64,000 bases of DNA from Leptospira ryugenii. GTDB taxonomy: Bacteria > Spirochaetota > Leptospiria > Leptospirales > Leptospiraceae. The stretch covers positions 124,001 through 188,000 of the forward strand of contig NZ_BFBB01000002.1 in assembly GCF_003114855.1 (NCBI RefSeq). The letters are read 5' to 3'. Position 1 is the first letter of the stretch; each line of letters opens with the position of its first letter. The position numbers and the translations under genes are program-made. Below are positions 1 to 10,373 of this stretch, one piece after another. Under the pieces are notes generated by a model. The model was not told where the DNA came from. It did not search any database and saw nothing but the letters and a program-made list of their open reading frames with translations.

Positions 1-962
1 AAATCCTCATTTCAACAGCAGGATACTTGTTTGACGGAAGAGACTTTTGGACAAGCTCTCCCGAACTTAGTTTTTTTTCCAATTTAAGTAATTCTAACAT
101 CTTTCATTTGGTAATCCTTTGTTTTATCAATGGATTTGCGAGTGCGACTGCAGTTCAGTTTTTGTTGCCAATCTACGAGTATGTGTTCAATATCCCAACA
201 CGTTTCAAATTGATTGAGCTCGCAGATACTGGCCACCCTCTATTACAACAACTCTTAACCAAGGCTCCATCAACCTACACACATACCTTCATGGTGGCGG
301 CCATGTCGGAGAGAGCCGCTCAAAATTTGAATTTGAATTGGTTATTAGTGAGAGTTGGTGTTTATTTCCATGATATTGGCAAAATTCCCAATGCTGGTTT
401 TTTTATCGAAAACCAACACCTAATCCCGAAACCTGAGCACATTGATAAAAACAATCCATCCTTAGCTGCCAAGACAGTGATCGATCACGTATTGGATGGA
501 ATCGAAATGGCCAAGAAGGCTCGCCTTCCTAGAGAAATTATAAATTTCATTCCAGAACACCATGGTACCTCTACTATGGCCTTTTTTTATCATAAAGCAC
601 TCCAAGATTTACCAGCATCTGCCCGAAAAAATATTAAAAAATCCGATTTCCAATACCCTGGTCCGATTCCCCAATCCAAAGAGACCGCTATCGTGATGTT
701 AGCTGATTCCTTGGAAGCGGCGTCTCGTTCATTAGATGATGTATCCTCTGAAAGTTTAGATGAACTCATCCGAAAGATTGTTAACTCAAAATTGGCAGAG
801 AATCAATTAGATGAAAGTGGCCTTACCTTCGGTGATTTGGAAGTCATCAAAGCAAGTTTCAAAGAAGTATTGATTTCCAGTTTACACCAAAGACCAAAAT
901 ACCCAAAACCTGAAGATACAAAAGCGCTTGAGGCAGCCGCTAAATCAAAACAAAAGCGATGA
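1..962 (+). CDS. pgpH: 7TM-HD phosphodiesterase, PgpH/YqfF type (5' end missing)
   Basis: This is the C-terminal part of a membrane-anchored HD-domain protein. The frame stays open to the left edge, so the real start lies outside the window; the TTG at 27 is only an internal codon. The visible part begins with a hydrophobic segment, then the HD domain with the YFHDIGK metal-binding motif near 364-384 and a downstream EHHG motif near 556. The order of the motifs, including FIENQ and the preceding HPLLQQLL and THTFMVA segments, matches the PgpH family. Those enzymes hydrolyse cyclic di-AMP in Firmicutes; the substrate here is inferred from the family. It overlaps ybeY by four bases (ATGA), which suggests a shared transcript with the maturation and repair genes that follow. 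Confidence 0.85.
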   Translation, partial: ILISTAGYLFDGRDFWTSSPELSFFSNLSNSNIFHLVILCFINGFASATAVQFLLPIYEYVFNIPTRFKLIELADTGHPLLQQLLTKAPSTYTHTFMVAAMSERAAQNLNLNWLLVRVGVYFHDIGKIPNAGFFIENQHLIPKPEHIDKNNPSLAAKTVIDHVLDGIEMAKKARLPREIINFIPEHHGTSTMAFFYHKALQDLPASARKNIKKSDFQYPGPIPQSKETAIVMLADSLEAASRSLDDVSSESLDELIRKIVNSKLAENQLDESGLTFGDLEVIKASFKEVLISSLHQRPKYPKPEDTKALEAAAKSKQKR

Positions 963-1426
963 GTGAAAATCCGAAAGAGATTTTTCTTCAGATCTTTGAT
1001 GAGACAAATTCTTCGTTTTTAGACATGCATTTAGTGCAGAAGAATGTGGAACGAATCCTTTCGAGCTTACTTCCAGAATCTTTGCATTCTGTGGACTTAG
1101 ACTTGTTGTTTGTAGATGACCAAGCCATGAAACAAATCAATTCAGAAAGACGTTCCTTGGAAAAAACAACAGATGTACTTTCTTTTCCGCTCTACCAAGC
1201 TGATCTCAACATTCCACACCAACATTTGGGAGAAGTTGTGATCTCGGTTGATACCTTAAGTCGGCAAGCAGAAGAGATCGGACATAGTAAAATTGAAGAA
1301 TTGTATCGTCTGCTAGTGCATGGAATCTTGCATTTGCTAGGTTATGAACATGAAACAAATGAGGCGGACGCACAAAGAATGAGAGCCAAGGAAGATGAAT
1401 GTTTGGCTATGATCTTTAACTCCTAA
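959..1426 (+). CDS. ybeY: endoribonuclease YbeY (rRNA maturation factor)
   Basis: YbeY is a zinc metalloprotein that takes part in 16S rRNA 3'-end maturation and ribosome quality control in bacteria. The protein is 155 residues, the usual length for the family. It carries the signature [11 protein letters not shown] at about residues 120-130, which supplies the three zinc-binding histidines. A TTDVLSFP segment near residue 75 is also typical. The start codon overlaps the stop of the HD gene as ATGA, and its stop overlaps the recO start as TAATG, so the three genes are probably translationally coupled. ybeY next to a PgpH-type gene is common in many bacteria. Confidence 0.95.
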   Translation: MSENPKEIFLQIFDETNSSFLDMHLVQKNVERILSSLLPESLHSVDLDLLFVDDQAMKQINSERRSLEKTTDVLSFPLYQADLNIPHQHLGEVVISVDTLSRQAEEIGHSKIEELYRLLVHGILHLLGYEHETNEADAQRMRAKEDECLAMIFNS

Positions 1427-2175
1427 TGGCTCTCAAAAAAGAAAAAGGAATCGTTATTGAATCGATGGATTTTGGTGAGTCCGATCGAGTTTTCAGTTTG
1501 ATTGGCGAAAGCCAAATCAGGCAAAAGTTTATTTCGAAAGGCATTCGCAAATCAAAACGTCGGCCCATTGCATCTACCGAACTGGGCTCACTCGTAGAGA
1601 TAGACTTTTACGATGAACCAACAAAGGAATGGAAGTCGATCAAAGAAATCCATCTCCTAAATCGTTTTGACTCTACGAAGTCTTCCTACCTTGGGACACT
1701 CTCCATCATGTACTTCACAGAATACCTTTCCATGTTGTATCCAGAAGGGGAGAGCCATCCTTTTTTGTTCCAGCTTTTAGAGGGAACCCTCCAGACCCTT
1801 GAGACAGACGGCAATTTGCTAACACTCTTGCCTTTTTTTAAGTTGCGAGCTTTGGCTCATCTTGGTCATTTTCCGAGTGAGTTCTATTGTAGCTCCTGCG
1901 GTGAAGAAGTCTTACACAAAATGGCTGCCTACTTTTCCCTCGACCAGAGGGAGTTCATTTGTGGTAACTGCCATAGTCTTCCCAAAAACCAAATCCATCT
2001 GATACAGCTCATGAGGATTTTTTTGAGCAAACGATTCTCTCATCTCCAGGGTCTGTCGATAGAACCTGAGCATCTCAAGGAGCTTGACCAAATCATGAAC
2101 CAATTCTTTCGCTTGGTCACGGGAAAAGAAATGAAATCTTACTTTGAATTTTACAAAAGCCTTGGAAACTCGTAA
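1426..2175 (+). CDS. recO: DNA repair protein RecO
   Basis: RecO loads RecA on SSB-coated single-stranded DNA with RecR during gap repair. The N-terminal 80 or so residues form the OB-fold part (a KGIVIESMDFGESDRV start is typical). The C-terminal part carries two CxxC pairs, near residues 155/158 and 179/182, consistent with the zinc finger of many RecO proteins. Its length of 249 residues is normal. The start overlaps the ybeY stop by one base. Confidence 0.9.
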   Translation: MALKKEKGIVIESMDFGESDRVFSLIGESQIRQKFISKGIRKSKRRPIASTELGSLVEIDFYDEPTKEWKSIKEIHLLNRFDSTKSSYLGTLSIMYFTEYLSMLYPEGESHPFLFQLLEGTLQTLETDGNLLTLLPFFKLRALAHLGHFPSEFYCSSCGEEVLHKMAAYFSLDQREFICGNCHSLPKNQIHLIQLMRIFLSKRFSHLQGLSIEPEHLKELDQIMNQFFRLVTGKEMKSYFEFYKSLGNS

Positions 2176-2177
2176 TC

Positions 2178-2423
2178 GTGAATGCTTTTACCAAGACTCT
2201 ACTCATCACAATGACTCTTTCAGTCTTCTTTGTCTCGTTCCAGTTGTTGTTGCAACTAGAGTCCAAAAAGAACAAATCGAATCCTAGCAGTCGACTTACC
2301 TATAAACGTGAAATTACAATCCGAAAAGATTCACAAAACATCCCCCAATTCCTAACAGAATACAAAAGGTATTCTTTCCTACTTTGGGAGAGAAGCCATC
2401 CAGATTCTGAAGTAAAGAAATGA
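2178..2423 (+). CDS. small single-pass membrane protein, unknown function
   Basis: An 81-residue protein starting with GTG two bases after the recO stop and ending four bases before argS. The first 28 residues form one hydrophobic segment, probably an N-terminal membrane anchor or uncleaved signal. The rest is basic and polar (KNKSNPSSR, YKREITIRK) and would lie on one side of the membrane. No cysteine lipobox is visible. I do not recognise a family. Its tight fit between two real genes on the same strand is the main argument that it is expressed. Confidence 0.6.
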   Translation: MNAFTKTLLITMTLSVFFVSFQLLLQLESKKNKSNPSSRLTYKREITIRKDSQNIPQFLTEYKRYSFLLWERSHPDSEVKK

Positions 2424-2427
2424 AACA

Positions 2428-4203
2428 ATGAAAATAGAAACCCTTATCAAAAATAGAGTTCTCTCATATCTAAGTACTGCTGTGCAGTCCTACATAGAAG
2501 AGGATAAACAATCGATCCAGTTAGATAGCCTTAAAATTCGTATCGAATACTCTCGGGATGAAAAGTTCGGAGATTATTCCAGTCCTTTTGCTATGGAAAA
2601 TAAAAATATATTTGGAAAAGCTCCCAAAGACATTGCAGAAGGGGTGATCAAGCAGTTTGCCAATCAGCCATTTTTTTCGGAAATCAGTTTTTCTCCACCA
2701 GGGTTTATCAATTTCAGGATCGATCCCAAGATCCTTTGGTCCTACGCTAAAGAAAGTTTGGTTTCTAAAGACTATTATGCAAAAGTAGAAAATAGAAAAA
2801 AAATAAACTTAGAATTTGTTTCGGCAAATCCAACAGGACCTATGAACATAGTGTCCGCTAGATCCGCAGCTTACGGAGACGCGCTGGGAAATTTACTTTC
2901 AAGCCTAGGACATTCTGTTCACAAGGAATTCTATGTGAATGACTATGGCAACCAAGTAAATCTTTTAGGAGTTGCCGTGCTCCTTAGATACCAAGAACAG
3001 AAAGGCATTCCTTTGGTTTTCCAAGAGGAAGATGATGGGCGAAACCTTTTTGATCTGATTGAATTAAATGTACTCCCAAAAGAAAGTTATAGGGGAGAGT
3101 ACATTAAAGAGATTGCAATTACATTTGGAAAGGTCGAAACAAACAAAGCACACTTAGAGTCACTGATCTCTGCAAAAGATTGGCAAAGAGCGATATCACT
3201 TTTATCAGATTATGCCGTCGAATACAATCTAAAACAACAGAAAGAGGACCTTTCCCTATTTGGAGTGCAATTTGATGAGTTCTTTCGAGAGAGTAGTTTG
3301 CATACATCTGGCGAGGTAAACAAAGTTCCAGAAAGATTGAAAAGGGAAGACCTTTCCGAGGAACAAGGAAAATTACTCTTTCTTTCGACACATTATCAGG
3401 ATGATAAAGATAGAGTGATCCGCAGAGAAGATGGAAGGCCGACCTACCTAATGGCAGATATTGCCTACCATCTCAAAAAATATGAAAGAGGTTTCGAGGA
3501 GCTCATTGATATTTGGGGACCTGACCATTATGGCTATATCGCCAGATTGAAAGGTTCCATGGTCTCTGCAGGGAAAACACCAGACAGCTTTAATGTTTTG
3601 ATCGCTCAACAAGTTAATTTAATTGAAAACAAAGAAAAGGTAAAGATGAGCAAACGTTTGGGGATCTTCCAAACAATGAGGGATTTGTTATCCTATCTTG
3701 GAAAAAGTGCCAGTGATGTTGGACGCTATTTTTTTCTAATGAGATCGGCAGATGCTCCTCTCGATTTTGATTTGGATTTAGCAAAAGACGAATCAGACAA
3801 AAATCCCGTATTTTACATTCAATATGCCCATGCAAGGATTTCATCCATATTTAGGGAATTAGGTGAGGCTAGTCTTCTCGACGTTCCTGTAGACTTTAAT
3901 ACATGGGGAAAACAAGAGGATAGAATACGACTTTTATTTTGGGTCAGTCGATTTTCAGAAGAAGTCTATGATTCCGCCTTAACACGTGAGCCTCACCGCC
4001 TAACAAATTACCTACAATCCCTAAGCAAATCCTTTACCCGTTTTTATGGCCAAAAAGAAAATCGAATCAAAGAAAAGACGGGAGAGGAAAGAGAGAGTTT
4101 ACTTTTGCTATGTAAAATGGTACAAAACGTTCTAAAAGAAGGATTAACCATTTTAGGTATATCTGCTCCCGACCAAATGTCCAAAAGTGAGCCAAATGTA
4201 TGA
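2428..4203 (+). CDS. argS: arginyl-tRNA synthetase
   Basis: Class I aminoacyl-tRNA synthetase that charges tRNA-Arg. The protein is 591 residues, normal for bacterial ArgRS. It has the N-terminal additional domain (FGDYSSPFAM near residue 50), the catalytic core opening with SANPTGP near residue 132, the WGPDHYGY segment near 360, the KMSK signature at about 406-409, and the C-terminal anticodon-binding domain. The HIGH motif is unusual: the expected HVGH after NPTGP(L/M) reads NIVS, so both histidines are absent. The surrounding core is intact, so I still call it a functional enzyme. The stop overlaps the cinA start as ATGA. Confidence 0.95.
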   Translation: MKIETLIKNRVLSYLSTAVQSYIEEDKQSIQLDSLKIRIEYSRDEKFGDYSSPFAMENKNIFGKAPKDIAEGVIKQFANQPFFSEISFSPPGFINFRIDPKILWSYAKESLVSKDYYAKVENRKKINLEFVSANPTGPMNIVSARSAAYGDALGNLLSSLGHSVHKEFYVNDYGNQVNLLGVAVLLRYQEQKGIPLVFQEEDDGRNLFDLIELNVLPKESYRGEYIKEIAITFGKVETNKAHLESLISAKDWQRAISLLSDYAVEYNLKQQKEDLSLFGVQFDEFFRESSLHTSGEVNKVPERLKREDLSEEQGKLLFLSTHYQDDKDRVIRREDGRPTYLMADIAYHLKKYERGFEELIDIWGPDHYGYIARLKGSMVSAGKTPDSFNVLIAQQVNLIENKEKVKMSKRLGIFQTMRDLLSYLGKSASDVGRYFFLMRSADAPLDFDLDLAKDESDKNPVFYIQYAHARISSIFRELGEASLLDVPVDFNTWGKQEDRIRLLFWVSRFSEEVYDSALTREPHRLTNYLQSLSKSFTRFYGQKENRIKEKTGEERESLLLLCKMVQNVLKEGLTILGISAPDQMSKSEPNV

Positions 4204-5450
4204 AACCAATCGTTACCATACTCTCCACTGGTTCAGAATTGACAGCTGGCAGGAGCATTGATACCAATTCTGGTTGGATAGCCGTGCAACTTGGGGAACT
4301 GGGTTGGAAGGTTAACCGTTTTGTCGTCATGCCAGATGATCCAAGGATCATATTGTCTGAGTTGAAAGCCTTACAGTTGCAGGCCAAAGAAAATCCAGAC
4401 GTTCCATCCCTTGTGATCATGACAGGCGGTCTTGGGGCTACTGAGGATGATTATACCCTTCAGTGTGCCTTAGAACTGAGTGGCCAGAAAATGGTGATCA
4501 ATGAAAAAGCAAACATACGTTTGAAGTCATTGTATGCTGCAAGGGGTAAATCCTATACCGATATTTTACCCACTGTTATGCGCCAAATACATTATCCAGA
4601 AAATAGTTATGTTTTAGAGAATGGTTCTGGATTGGCTGTGGGCTTTGTTTTGAATCTTTCTGAGAATGCTTACTTAGCCTGTATGCCAGGCGTACCCACA
4701 GAAATGAAGGATATGTATAAAAAGAGACTCCTACCTTTTTTAAAACGGACTTTTGAAAAAGGAGAGCTTTACCAGAAAAATCGCTGGATCTGGGGAATCG
4801 GAGAATCCCTTTTCCAGGCTGAATTTATATCCAAACAGAAAGACTTATTAGATGCTGGCATGGAATGGGGAGTCACTGCACAGAAGGGCTTTATCAAAGC
4901 GATCTTTCAGGCAGAGCGTGAGGATCTCGTTGACCAAGCCATAGCTAGGTTAAAGGATGCATACCCTAACCAAAATACGGAAGATGTATTTTCTTTTCTA
5001 CATGAAACTCTCAGACTAAACAAACAAACAATCTCCGTAGCAGAAAGTTGCACAGGAGGTTTGTTAGGTGGAAAAATCACGGATGTGCCTGGTTCCAGTG
5101 CCTATTTTTTGGGTGGCCACCTGGTATATTCCAATGAGCAAAAAATTAATTTACTCGGTGTATCGGCTGATTTGATCGGAAAGTTTGGAGCTGTCAGCGA
5201 AGAAGTCTGCAAAGCAATGTTAGTAGGACTGGAAAAAAGTATCCCTTCAGATTTTCAATTGGCCATTACGGGCATAGCTGGTCCAGAGGGTGGATCGGAG
5301 GACAAGCCGGTAGGTACGATTTGGATTGGACGGAAAAGAAAAGGTTCTGATCCAGAGGCCTTTTTGTACCAAATGCCTGGGAACAGAGAAATGGTACGAG
5401 AGAGTGCAGTGAATACGGCCCTCTATTTGTTGAGTAAACTTTTAAAGTAA
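4200..5450 (+). CDS. cinA: CinA family protein (nicotinamide-nucleotide amidase)
   Basis: Two-domain CinA protein of 416 residues. Residues 1 to about 170 form the MoaB/MogA-like domain (STGSEL near residue 9, GGLGATEDD near 76; the family usually has GGLGPT). In known CinA proteins this domain has ADP-ribose pyrophosphatase activity. The C-terminal domain from about 265 carries VAESCTGG near 279 and the SSAYFLGG segment of nicotinamide-nucleotide deamidases, which recycle NMN in the pyridine nucleotide salvage cycle. The start overlaps argS by four bases. Its competence role in some Gram-positives need not apply here. Confidence 0.9.
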   Translation: MKPIVTILSTGSELTAGRSIDTNSGWIAVQLGELGWKVNRFVVMPDDPRIILSELKALQLQAKENPDVPSLVIMTGGLGATEDDYTLQCALELSGQKMVINEKANIRLKSLYAARGKSYTDILPTVMRQIHYPENSYVLENGSGLAVGFVLNLSENAYLACMPGVPTEMKDMYKKRLLPFLKRTFEKGELYQKNRWIWGIGESLFQAEFISKQKDLLDAGMEWGVTAQKGFIKAIFQAEREDLVDQAIARLKDAYPNQNTEDVFSFLHETLRLNKQTISVAESCTGGLLGGKITDVPGSSAYFLGGHLVYSNEQKINLLGVSADLIGKFGAVSEEVCKAMLVGLEKSIPSDFQLAITGIAGPEGGSEDKPVGTIWIGRKRKGSDPEAFLYQMPGNREMVRESAVNTALYLLSKLLK

Positions 5451-5458
5451 GGGGATAT

Positions 5459-6526
5459 ATGCAGATCATCTTCAATACACTCATCTTTTCGGTATTATTC
5501 TTTTTTCTTTGGGATGTCGAATACAGCATGGTTCCGTCCATTCGCGAGACTTGGGTTTGGAATAAAGAAGGAGCTTTTGGAACAGCCTCACCAAAGCTTG
5601 GAGAAGTACCTACCCAAACCTTGAACGGTTATAAGATAGGTGATAAGTTCTATTCATTCTCTCTTGGAAAATCTTCGCAGTATACTGATCCGAACTTTGT
5701 TGATTTTGCTTTGCTCGGAAAAGGTTACATTGAATACCAAAAGATTGGTGATTCTGTGAACTTTTTCTCTGAAAAGGGAGAACTCTTTTGGAACAAAGAT
5801 ATCAATTCCTATCCTCGGTCTGGATATTTTGCATCTCCCGTATTGTACCTATCAGGTGATAATAATACTGTATTTCTCATGGATGTGAGTGGTAACAAAT
5901 TAGGAAAAGGTGCTCTCCACGGAAGGTTTTTAACCGATTACGATTTTGATAAAAAAGGCAATGGAGCCATCGTATTATTTTCTGGGGGAGAACTCTACCG
6001 AGTGGACGAAAAGGGAAACACTCTTTTTGAGAAAGATCTCTCCTCCGAAAAACCAGGAGCATTTTTTAAAAGTATTTCACTATCACCTAACGGAAAGTTG
6101 GCATTGATACACTTTTCCCTGAATCAAAAAGATTTTTTTGGATTGCTTGATGAAACAGGTGAGCTAGAGGAAGAATGGGAAATCCAAAACGTTTATACGC
6201 ATAAACTATACTTTGCCATCAATGATAAGGCAAAATTATTAGTCAATTTTCCTGATAAATTAAGTTTCCAAGAGAAAGAAACTTTACTATGGGAGATCCC
6301 CAAACAGAAAAAAGGTGGTGTTTACCAAGTTTCATTTGTCTATGCTGGCGGATTTGTATACAATTTAGAAAATGAAATTGTCTTTTTGGACGAGAACGGA
6401 ATCGAATTGAATCGAAAATCTATCCCTTTGGATGAAACTCCGATACGACTCTTCCCAGGTAAAGCGGAGAATGTTTTTTATTTGGAAACGAAGAAGGATA
6501 TATACCAGTTTAGATACTTTCCTTAG
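5459..6526 (+). CDS. exported or membrane-anchored propeller-like protein, unknown function
   Basis: A 355-residue protein with a hydrophobic N-terminus (about residues 3-20) that may be a signal peptide or anchor. The rest is rich in short beta-strand pieces that alternate with turn motifs, such as [13 protein letters not shown] and [11 protein letters not shown]. This pattern fits a WD40- or PQQ-like beta-propeller in the periplasm. The start at 5459 is supported by an AGGGGAT ribosome-binding site just upstream. Its last 17 bases overlap, tail to tail, the end of the response regulator on the other strand. I do not recognise a named family. Confidence 0.75.
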   Translation: MQIIFNTLIFSVLFFFLWDVEYSMVPSIRETWVWNKEGAFGTASPKLGEVPTQTLNGYKIGDKFYSFSLGKSSQYTDPNFVDFALLGKGYIEYQKIGDSVNFFSEKGELFWNKDINSYPRSGYFASPVLYLSGDNNTVFLMDVSGNKLGKGALHGRFLTDYDFDKKGNGAIVLFSGGELYRVDEKGNTLFEKDLSSEKPGAFFKSISLSPNGKLALIHFSLNQKDFFGLLDETGELEEEWEIQNVYTHKLYFAINDKAKLLVNFPDKLSFQEKETLLWEIPKQKKGGVYQVSFVYAGGFVYNLENEIVFLDENGIELNRKSIPLDETPIRLFPGKAENVFYLETKKDIYQFRYFP

Positions 6527-7520
6527 TATTGATTTCATAGATAGAGAGTGCTTTGAATCCCGACCTACCTTCACGATTCACCATAGCAATGGTTTCTGTG
6601 CACTTCCCAGGTTCTATGTTGAATATCAATTGGTCCGATATTTCACGGCAGATGTAGAGGCCACGACCATGGCTATCACCCAATCCTTTGGGAAAGCCAG
6701 TCGATTCATCCACACTTATATGGCGATCCAACCGATGTAAAATCTCTTCCTTACGAAGGCTACCAAATTGGTCTCTGACAACGATAAAGAGTGTGGTATC
6801 TGTTGAACCATAGCCAATTGTAAAATAATCATCTTTTGATAACTCAATATTATCTACGGCTACTACCATATCGTGGGATGGAATTTCGAATTGGTATTTG
6901 TATTCTCCCTCGCTTGTTCTTGGTGCACGTATCATGGCATTAGAGGTTAGTTCTTCAAGAACTTGTTGGATCGCTTTAGGTGCTCCCAGCTGAATCAGAT
7001 ACTTGGATATTTTACCACAGAGGATGGATCGATCTTGGTCTGAAGTGATTTGTTTGTAGATGACGCCATTTTTGGGAGCATCTTCAAACTCAGTGTTTAC
7101 ATTATCTTTTTTGATTATAAATTCGGAACCAAAGTACTTCTCAACACCAAAGATATCATTGCTAAGTAACTTATCTACCATAACCTCTATGAGGTGAATG
7201 TCTAAAAAAGAATATTTAGGAATGATATTCCATATATTTAGCTCTTTGGCATAATGAATATAGTCATTGATATTATATGCAGTCATCAAAGAGTAAATGG
7301 TATTTGGATAGTTTGTTTGAATATGCTTTACAATATCAATGCCTGACTTACCAGGTAGTCTAATATCTGTAATGGTTAGATCAATTTTTTCGTTTTGTAA
7401 AATAGTCATTGCTTCATCAAAATTTTCTGCACCAAAAACGCGGTACTTGTTTGATAGAAGGTCAATGATTGCCTCTCGGATGGAATGAATATCTTCAACG
7501 ATTAGAAGTGATTTTTGCAT
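6510..7520 (-). CDS. response regulator with C-terminal HATPase-like domain
   Basis: The N-terminal 115 or so residues form a CheY-like receiver: acidic pair E9/D10, phospho-acceptor D52 in TDIRLPG, and a conserved T in SLMTAYN. The C-terminal half is not a DNA-binding or GGDEF output. It resembles a GHKL ATPase of the RsbW/SpoIIAB anti-sigma kinase type, with an N-box-like ELTSNA, a weaker VVRDQFG segment and a [10 protein letters not shown] segment. The output could therefore be partner-protein phosphorylation or anti-sigma control rather than direct DNA binding; this is inferred. Its ATG overlaps the stop of the upstream sensor kinase by one base (TGATG), so the two form a pair. Confidence 0.85.
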   Translation of the reverse strand: MQKSLLIVEDIHSIREAIIDLLSNKYRVFGAENFDEAMTILQNEKIDLTITDIRLPGKSGIDIVKHIQTNYPNTIYSLMTAYNINDYIHYAKELNIWNIIPKYSFLDIHLIEVMVDKLLSNDIFGVEKYFGSEFIIKKDNVNTEFEDAPKNGVIYKQITSDQDRSILCGKISKYLIQLGAPKAIQQVLEELTSNAMIRAPRTSEGEYKYQFEIPSHDMVVAVDNIELSKDDYFTIGYGSTDTTLFIVVRDQFGSLRKEEILHRLDRHISVDESTGFPKGLGDSHGRGLYICREISDQLIFNIEPGKCTETIAMVNREGRSGFKALSIYEINTKESI

Positions 7521-8644
7521 CAGGCTGTGACTCCTTCTGTCGAATCCAGAACTGGAAAAGAGATTTTAAATCTAGTTTTGTTATCGGAGGACTTTACGCT
7601 GATATTCCCTTCATGTTCCTTTACGATAGAGTGACAAATCGAAAGTCCCAATCCTGTCCCCGTACCAGATTTGTTGTTCGTAAAGAATGGATCAAAAATT
7701 TTATGGATGATGGAATCGGGAATTCCACCTGCATCATCTTCCACGATGATATGTATCATATTTTTCGTTTTTCGAATGCTCACATTGATTTCACCAGCTC
7801 GGTAATCAAATGCCTGGAGAGAGTTGCGAAATAGGTTCATAAATAAACGTTCCATTTTGGCAGGGTGGAACGGGAATTGATAGTCATTGTCATAATCTAT
7901 CTTCCAGAGTATGTTTTTGCTCAAATGAGGGTACAGTCTTGCAATCGTATCCTTTGCCCTATGAATCGTTTCTGCTATATTCCCAAGTGTAACTTTTACT
8001 TTTTCGGATTTTGCAAAGGAGATGATGTCAGATACTATCATGGCTGCCCGTGCCGTATCATTCTTAATCATTTCCAATCGTTTTTCGATTTGTTCTGGGT
8101 TTGCGGTTTTCCAACTTGATGCCAAATTTTGAAGAGTTAAACTAATGCCTGTCAGTGGATTGTTTAATTCGTGTGCAATACCAGAGACCAAGATACCTAA
8201 GGAAGCTAGGTTCCGCATTCGGAAAGATTCTTCTTCCTTTTCCTTCTGTTTGGTGACATCTGATATCTTCTCAACAATCCAAAACTCACCTTCATTTTTT
8301 GGATAGGGGTAAAATTCTATATTTAAAGTTTGTTTTTTTTCCTGAGTGCGAATAAAGATTTCCCGAGAAGTTTGTTTTTTTTCTTTTACCTGCATCTTAC
8401 TGTAGGGACAATAGGGGCAAATTTCACTCTTTTGGTAGAGTACTTCGAAACATTTTCTGTTTAAAATCTTTTCAAATTCAAATATTTTTACAAAATCTAT
8501 TGTGGCTAGATTTGCTCTTTGGATGTTGAAATTGGAATCAATGAGAACAATGGGATCCTGCACTACATCATAAATAGCCTCTAGCTCTCTCGCTTTCTCT
8601 GTGATCTGCTCCACTGTAGTCTCTGAATTATTGGGAGAATTCAT
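7520..8644 (-). CDS. PAS-domain sensor histidine kinase
   Basis: A soluble two-component kinase of 374 residues with no membrane segment. An N-terminal PAS domain (about 18-130) carries a cysteine cluster, C at about 60 and CPYCP near 77-81, which could bind a metal or sense redox state. The dimerisation/phospho-acceptor helix has the H-box GIAHELNNP with the histidine near 157. The catalytic domain has N-box [14 protein letters not shown] and [10 protein letters not shown]. This makes it an NtrB/HPK4-like kinase. It overlaps the response regulator by one base, so D52 of that protein is the likely phosphate acceptor. Confidence 0.92.
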   Translation of the reverse strand: MNSPNNSETTVEQITEKARELEAIYDVVQDPIVLIDSNFNIQRANLATIDFVKIFEFEKILNRKCFEVLYQKSEICPYCPYSKMQVKEKKQTSREIFIRTQEKKQTLNIEFYPYPKNEGEFWIVEKISDVTKQKEKEEESFRMRNLASLGILVSGIAHELNNPLTGISLTLQNLASSWKTANPEQIEKRLEMIKNDTARAAMIVSDIISFAKSEKVKVTLGNIAETIHRAKDTIARLYPHLSKNILWKIDYDNDYQFPFHPAKMERLFMNLFRNSLQAFDYRAGEINVSIRKTKNMIHIIVEDDAGGIPDSIIHKIFDPFFTNNKSGTGTGLGLSICHSIVKEHEGNISVKSSDNKTRFKISFPVLDSTEGVTA

Positions 8645-8648
8645 AGAA

Positions 8649-9323
8649 TCAATATTTCAGTGAACCATCTAACTGTTTGAAAATTCGATTTTGTTTTTTA
8701 GAACTTTGCTCTTTCTGTAACAGCCGAATGGAATACAATTGTGATTGGAAATCTTGTAAAATTTTAATGTAAAAATCTCGTTTGAAATCAGTCCTTTCTG
8801 ATTTAAATGAATCATTTGTAAGGTCAGATAGTAACATCTGCTCCTCTCCCTCGATACTCGAGAAAAGAATCTTTAGGTCATTGGTTTCTTCATCCAGAGG
8901 GGTATTTTCGATTAAGATAGTTTTAGTTTTTTGTTGGATTTGTGTGTCTTCGGAAATTATGCGAATCTCTACTTTACTCAACGTATTTCCAGTAAATTCT
9001 AAGGTGATGGATTTCTCTTCGGATGTTTTGACTCGGCCCTTGTGGTTTGGATCAGTATCTATGAAGAATTTTTTGAGTGTAAATCCTTGTCGATTTGGGT
9101 ACTTCCCAAGGAAAGTAAAGACCGTATTGCTTGGTAGATTGGAAACAGTTTGTACGGAAAGGAGGTCTCGATGCCTAGCCAATTCATTGTATAGGAAGAG
9201 GATTTCTTTGTCTAATGACTTTTCTTTCGACGAAGTAGCTGTCTCTCCTGAAAGAGAAACAACTACGAATAGAAATAGAGAACTAAGGTGTGCTAGATGG
9301 GGTCGTTTCAGGGCTTCTTTCAT
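8649..9323 (-). CDS. exported protein of unknown function
   Basis: About 224 residues when started at the ATG at 9323. I prefer this to the more upstream ATG at 9386, because it places a signal peptide at the N-terminus (basic MKEALKR, then a hydrophobic run [13 protein letters not shown]). The mature part is polar and lysine-rich with a long helical C-terminal third ([17 protein letters not shown]). It overlaps secG by about 41 bases and lies four bases upstream of the sensor kinase, so it is probably cotranscribed with both. It could be a periplasmic sensor partner of the kinase, but nothing in the sequence shows this. Confidence 0.65.
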   Translation of the reverse strand: MKEALKRPHLAHLSSLFLFVVVSLSGETATSSKEKSLDKEILFLYNELARHRDLLSVQTVSNLPSNTVFTFLGKYPNRQGFTLKKFFIDTDPNHKGRVKTSEEKSITLEFTGNTLSKVEIRIISEDTQIQQKTKTILIENTPLDEETNDLKILFSSIEGEEQMLLSDLTNDSFKSERTDFKRDFYIKILQDFQSQLYSIRLLQKEQSSKKQNRIFKQLDGSLKY

Positions 9324-9612
9324 TGTCTGCCGGTACTTCGATGCTTGGTTCTGAATCAGGGAGTAGAACCTCATCCTTCTTTGCAAATAAAAAAGAGAGC
9401 GTGAGTGAAAGTATTATGAACAAAATGGCCGCAACCCTTGTCGTTTTGGTCATAACATCCGCGGTGGATGCTCCAAACACTGACTGGCTAGCTGTTGAAC
9501 CACCTAACATTCCGGCTGAGCCGCCTTTGCCTGTTTGAATCATCACTAAAAGTATCAAAAACAATGATACCAAAATGAAAAGAGTAAGAATTGTTCCGAT
9601 TAAAAATCCCAT
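9283..9612 (-). CDS. secG: protein-export membrane protein SecG
   Basis: SecG is the small accessory subunit of the SecYEG translocon. The 109-residue protein has two hydrophobic segments (about 4-26 and 57-75) separated by the family signature [11 protein letters not shown] near residue 29 and the ATADVMTK region. The C-terminal tail is polar and proline-rich. It follows tpiA in the gap-pgk-tpiA-secG order found in many bacteria. An AAGGA ribosome-binding site lies upstream of the ATG. Confidence 0.95.
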   Translation of the reverse strand: MGFLIGTILTLFILVSLFLILLVMIQTGKGGSAGMLGGSTASQSVFGASTADVMTKTTRVAAILFIILSLTLSFLFAKKDEVLLPDSEPSIEVPADNERSPETTPSSTP

Positions 9613-9622
9613 AAAAAATCCT

Positions 9623-10372
9623 TTATTTTATCAATCCTAAAAATGAGTCCAATTTTTGGCTAGCTCCACCAACCAAACCACCATCAATGTTGGGTTTGGA
9701 AAGAAGAGAAGCAATGTTGTCTGGCTTAACCGAACCACCATATAAAATCTGAATGGATTCAGCTATCGTTTGCGCACCTACAAACAAAGAAGAAATTTCC
9801 TTTCGTATGTAGGCATGTGCTTCTTCAGCTTGCTCGGGGCTTGCCACTTTTCCCGTACCAATTGCCCAAACGGGTTCATATGCTATGACTAAATGTTTGA
9901 ACTGGTCACTAGGAACTCCAAAGAGTCCTTTTTTGATCTGCTCACTCAGCACGGAAAAGGTTTGGTTTGATTCCCTTTCTGCTAAGGTTTCACCAACACA
10001 ATACACAACCTGGATCCCACGTGAAAGAAAGTACTTAATCTTTTGGTTGCAAATCTCATTGCTTTCTCCCAAAAATTGGCGGCGTTCACTGTGTCCGACT
10101 AAAATCAATTGGATGCCAATCTCTTCTAATTGGTCAGGAGAAATTTCGCCCGTCATGGCAGTGAGAGAGCTAGGGTAGGCATTTTGAGCTCCTACTTTTA
10201 CCTTACTGCCTTCCAAGATTTCACTGACAGAGAGGAGGTGGCTTGCACTAGGAAAAACCATCACATCTATATGGTTAGGTGTCGAAAGGTTTCGGAGGCC
10301 AAGAGCAATTTGTTTGGCTTCTGAAAGTTTTAGATTCATTTTCCAATTTCCAGCGATGATTTTTCTTCTCAT
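9623..10372 (-). CDS. tpiA: triosephosphate isomerase
   Basis: Interconverts dihydroxyacetone phosphate and glyceraldehyde-3-phosphate in glycolysis and gluconeogenesis. The 249-residue protein is full length. It shows the N-terminal NWKMN with the catalytic lysine, the VGHSERR histidine motif near residue 95, [12 protein letters not shown] with the catalytic glutamate near 168, and the phosphate-binding YGGSVKP near 210. It starts one base after the pgk stop, so the two are probably cotranscribed. Confidence 0.97.
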   Translation of the reverse strand: MRRKIIAGNWKMNLKLSEAKQIALGLRNLSTPNHIDVMVFPSASHLLSVSEILEGSKVKVGAQNAYPSSLTAMTGEISPDQLEEIGIQLILVGHSERRQFLGESNEICNQKIKYFLSRGIQVVYCVGETLAERESNQTFSVLSEQIKKGLFGVPSDQFKHLVIAYEPVWAIGTGKVASPEQAEEAHAYIRKEISSLFVGAQTIAESIQILYGGSVKPDNIASLLSKPNIDGGLVGGASQKLDSFLGLIK

Positions 10373-10373
10373 G

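Noticed and set aside
8782..9354. A 190-codon frame opposite the exported protein and secG
   Set aside because: Antisense to secG and its neighbour; no signal, domain or ribosome-binding site.
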